The notes under the pieces: generated by a model
What the model was told of the DNA's origin: nothing
The model's database searches: none
What the model saw: the letters and a program-made list of their open reading frames with translations, nothing else
Shown: positions 5,611 through 7,428 of the stretch, piece after piece
How the letters are laid out: each line of letters starts with the position of its first letter
Position numbering within the stretch: the stretch's first letter is position 1
Position numbers and translations under genes: made by a program
From: Acidilobaceae archaeon
GTDB lineage: Archaea > Thermoproteota > Thermoprotei_A > Sulfolobales > Acidilobaceae
Reading direction: 5' to 3'
Assembly: GCA_027013765.1 (NCBI GenBank)
Contig: JALWGG010000248.1
Coordinates: 1-7,428, forward strand
DNA length: 7,428 nt

Positions 5611-6624
5611 CTAATACCTTATCCTCGGGTCTATGAGCGCGTATATCGTGTCCACGATAAGGCTTATCAGCCCGACTATCAACGCGAAGAATACTACTAC
5701 GCCTTGAACCGCCGTATAATCCCTGGCCTCAACCCTCTCTAGAAGATAGCGGCCCATGCCTGGCCAGCTGAACGTGGTCTCCGTCAAGACCGCGCCTCCC
5801 AGTAGTATAGCCATCTGTAGCCCCATCATTGTGACTATAGGTATTAGAGAGTTCCTGAAGGCATGCATTAGTATCCTCCTCTCCCTAACCCCCCGGGCCC
5901 TGTAGGCACGGACGAAGTCCGAGAGCAGGGCTTCCGAGAGGTTTGCCCTTACAAGCCTTGTATAGGCTCCACTCAACACTATGCCTAGTGTGAGGGAGGG
6001 CAGTACCAGGTGGCTTAGAGCATCCTTGAGCGCATCCATGTTCCTTGTTAGTATCGAGTCCAGCACGTATAGCCCAGTGATCTCTTGGAGCTCCGTCCTG
6101 GGATCTAGCCTGCCATGGGTCGGCAGTAGCCCTAGCCATATTGAGAATATCATGATTAGAATGCTGCCAAGCCAGGGTATGAATAGTGTATATGCTACTA
6201 TACTATAAATCCTCATGGTAGCGTCTATCTTGGTCCCCTTCCTTAACGCCGCTATTATACCTGTACTTATCCCTATTAACACACTGACCATGAAACTGAA
6301 TATAGTCAATTCTAGGGTGGCCGGGAACTTATCTAGAATATCGGCTGTTATACTCCTACCCTGGACGGATAGACTTTCCCCAAAGTCACCCCTAATCACC
6401 CCAGCCAGATACTCGAAGTACTGTACATGATAGGGCTTGTCCAGGCCTAGCTTTTGCCTTAACGCCTCCAGCTGCTCGGGGGGTATGTACCTGGTCCCTA
6501 ATGCCGCCTGCACCGGGTCCCCGGGTATAACCCTCATTATTATGAATACCAGCGTGTAGAGTATTAGGACTGTGGGTATTATTAGGAGCGCCCTAATCAC
6601 AAGGTATCGGCCTAGGCCAGCCAC
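5611..6624 (-). CDS. dppB: Dipeptide/oligopeptide ABC transporter permease, DppB/OppB type
   Basis: The 337-residue product is the first membrane subunit and first gene of the importer operon. Helix 1 is at about 10-32 and leads into the family stretch RVIPGDPVQAALG (31-43). RGDFGESL (78-85) is another B-type marker. Further hydrophobic segments lie near 105-127, 140-168, 205-222, 260-282 and 308-330. The EAA coupling loop spans about 239-262 with RAYRARG and FRNSLIP. The signature ETTFSWPGMGRYL (282-294) and the C-terminal end at DPRIRY are typical. The start is GTG at the right edge of the ORF, with GAGGG (6637-6633) 8 bases upstream and a BRE/TATA promoter about 45 bases upstream. Dpp/Opp importers of hyperthermophilic archaea may carry peptides or sugars. 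No binding-protein gene is present here to decide between them. Confidence 0.94.
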   Translation of the reverse strand: MAGLGRYLVIRALLIIPTVLILYTLVFIIMRVIPGDPVQAALGTRYIPPEQLEALRQKLGLDKPYHVQYFEYLAGVIRGDFGESLSVQGRSITADILDKFPATLELTIFSFMVSVLIGISTGIIAALRKGTKIDATMRIYSIVAYTLFIPWLGSILIMIFSIWLGLLPTHGRLDPRTELQEITGLYVLDSILTRNMDALKDALSHLVLPSLTLGIVLSGAYTRLVRANLSEALLSDFVRAYRARGVRERRILMHAFRNSLIPIVTMMGLQMAILLGGAVLTETTFSWPGMGRYLLERVEARDYTAVQGVVVFFALIVGLISLIVDTIYALIDPRIRY

Positions 6625-6632
6625 ACCCTATT

Positions 6633-6680
6633 CCCTCAGACAGGTAGAGGTGGAGTGCCGGGCTCATATAAAGTTTCGAG
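6633..6680 (-). promoter_or_regulatory. Promoter and ribosome binding site of the dppBCDF operon
   Basis: On the minus strand the 59-base gap between the nucleoside phosphorylase stop and dppB reads CGAAAC (6678-6673) followed by TTTATATG (6672-6665). This is a strong match to an archaeal BRE plus TATA box. The usual 25-27 base distance puts the transcription start near 6642, about 18 bases before the GTG start of dppB. The short leader contains GAGGG (6637-6633), 8 bases before the start codon. The importer is therefore likely transcribed on its own, although read-through from the upstream phosphorylase gene cannot be excluded. No obvious operator dyad is visible. Confidence 0.7.
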
Positions 6681-6683
6681 CGG

Positions 6684-7400
6684 CTATATACTTGTTAGGG
6701 TTTCAAGTACAGCCCTGCCAGCTTCCACCATTACACCACCCAGGTCTCTATACCCATTCTTGCCCTCCCCCACTAGACTGTTCGATATGACTAGCAGGGC
6801 AGCTGCCCTAAATCCTCTCAACCACGACAATGCATAGAGGGGTGCAACCTCCATCTCGATGGCGATAAAACCTAGACTGGATAGCCTGTGGGCGAGGACC
6901 TCGTCTTCCGCATAGAAGGAGTCGCTGCTGAACACTGGACCCATATGTGTGGTCAGCCTCTTGGAGGCTCTGGTGTAGAGGTCTCTAATAAGTACTGGGT
7001 CCGGGGCCGATGGAGGGGTTATCCCAGCATAGTACTGGCCTAACCCGCATCCGCCCTGTGTGCATGATGCCGCAGATGCGACGACAGCCTCCCCCACATT
7101 TATGGTTCCTCTGAGAGAGCCAGCGGTTCCAAGCCTGATAATGTACCTTGCTCCGAGCATAGCTAGCTCCTCGAAAACTATAAGCGCGCTCGGCCCGCCC
7201 ATCCCATGTGTTGCTATAGTGACTTCAACCCCGTTGAAGAACCCTGTATAGACTAGTAGCCCTCTATTATCGTTGACAAGCCTATAATCATCAAGAAGTT
7301 CCCTAGCCAGGAGCGAGGACCTGCCAGGATCCCCGGTGGCAAGGACTCTAGAGGCTATGTCGCCGGGTGCCGCCTCTATATGTATACGCCTAGCTTCCAC
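6684..7400 (-). CDS. Purine nucleoside / 5'-methylthioadenosine phosphorylase family protein
   Basis: This family splits nucleosides with phosphate into base and (deoxy)ribose-1-phosphate for purine or methylthioadenosine salvage in the cytosol. The 238-residue product (numbered from GTG 7400) shows GDPGR (23-27, phosphate-binding Arg), HGMGGPSA (65-72), RLGTAGSL (89-96), SSDSFYAEDE (158-167) and the ribose-binding EME (182-184). From memory it is close throughout to Sulfolobus methylthioadenosine phosphorylase, in length as well. The uridine phosphorylase Q-x-R base-recognition motif is not seen after FY. One oddity stands out: where purine-acting hexameric enzymes have Ser-Asp, this protein has SNS (206-208), replacing the Asp that protonates the purine base by Asn. 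Substrate is therefore uncertain. I chose GTG 7400 over GTG 7418 because AGGTGG lies 6 bases before it and the N-terminus then matches the family. The frame stays open to the window edge, so a longer start cannot be excluded. Confidence 0.88.
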   Translation of the reverse strand: MEARRIHIEAAPGDIASRVLATGDPGRSSLLARELLDDYRLVNDNRGLLVYTGFFNGVEVTIATHGMGGPSALIVFEELAMLGARYIIRLGTAGSLRGTINVGEAVVASAASCTQGGCGLGQYYAGITPPSAPDPVLIRDLYTRASKRLTTHMGPVFSSDSFYAEDEVLAHRLSSLGFIAIEMEVAPLYALSWLRGFRAAALLVISNSLVGEGKNGYRDLGGVMVEAGRAVLETLTSI

Positions 7401-7406
7401 CTGTAC

Positions 7407-7412
7407 CCACCT
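7407..7412 (-). promoter_or_regulatory. Ribosome binding site that decides the phosphorylase start
   Basis: AGGTGG on the minus strand ends 6 bases before GTG 7400, a good match to the anti-Shine-Dalgarno end of archaeal 16S rRNA at ideal spacing. It lies inside the ORF if the upstream GTG at 7418 is used, which argues that 7400 is the real start. The promoter must lie at or beyond the right edge of the window. Confidence 0.5.
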
Positions 7413-7428
7413 ACCCACGGCGCCCCCA

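Overview
The window looks like chromosomal DNA from a hyperthermophilic archaeon, most likely a crenarchaeon (Thermoproteota). The supporting signs are TATA/BRE-type promoters 25-30 bases upstream of genes, heavy use of AGG/AGA and ATA codons, frequent GTG starts, GGTG/GAGGG-type ribosome binding sites, very tight gene packing, and a nucleoside phosphorylase that by my recollection most resembles the Sulfolobus 5'-methylthioadenosine phosphorylase. No genus can be named from the sequence alone. I see no rRNA, tRNA, CRISPR array, insertion sequence, integrase or attachment site.

Layout. On the plus strand, 80-2756 is a ferrous-iron uptake (Feo) locus: feoA (80-331), feoB (454-2520) and a small winged-helix protein with four clustered cysteines that looks like FeoC (2523-2756). 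The DNA before feoA and the 122 bases between feoA and feoB hold TATA-like elements and several short dyads that are candidate regulatory sites. On the minus strand, read from right to left, are a purine nucleoside phosphorylase-family gene (7400-6684) and then a four-gene ABC importer of the dipeptide/oligopeptide class: two permeases, dppB (6624-5611) and dppC (5597-4719), and two ATPases, dppD (4716-3769) and dppF (3762-2779). The importer has its own clear BRE/TATA promoter at about 6665-6678. The two gene groups converge with only 22 bases between the feoC-like and dppF stop codons.

How the genes work together. FeoB is the Fe2+ membrane channel with a cytosolic G domain, FeoA is its small SH3-like partner, and the FeoC-like protein could sense iron or oxygen through an Fe-S cluster. 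DppBCDF would form a complete membrane-plus-ATPase unit, but no substrate-binding protein gene is in the window, so the ligand is unknown.

Most of the window is ordinary housekeeping and transport sequence. The points most worth a second look are protein-level deviations in otherwise intact genes: a FeoB G domain whose guanine-recognition (G4) motif is TKSI instead of the usual N-x-x-D, and a nucleoside phosphorylase whose expected catalytic Asp is Asn. The candidate operators around feoA and feoB come next. I did not find a convincing new multi-gene system.
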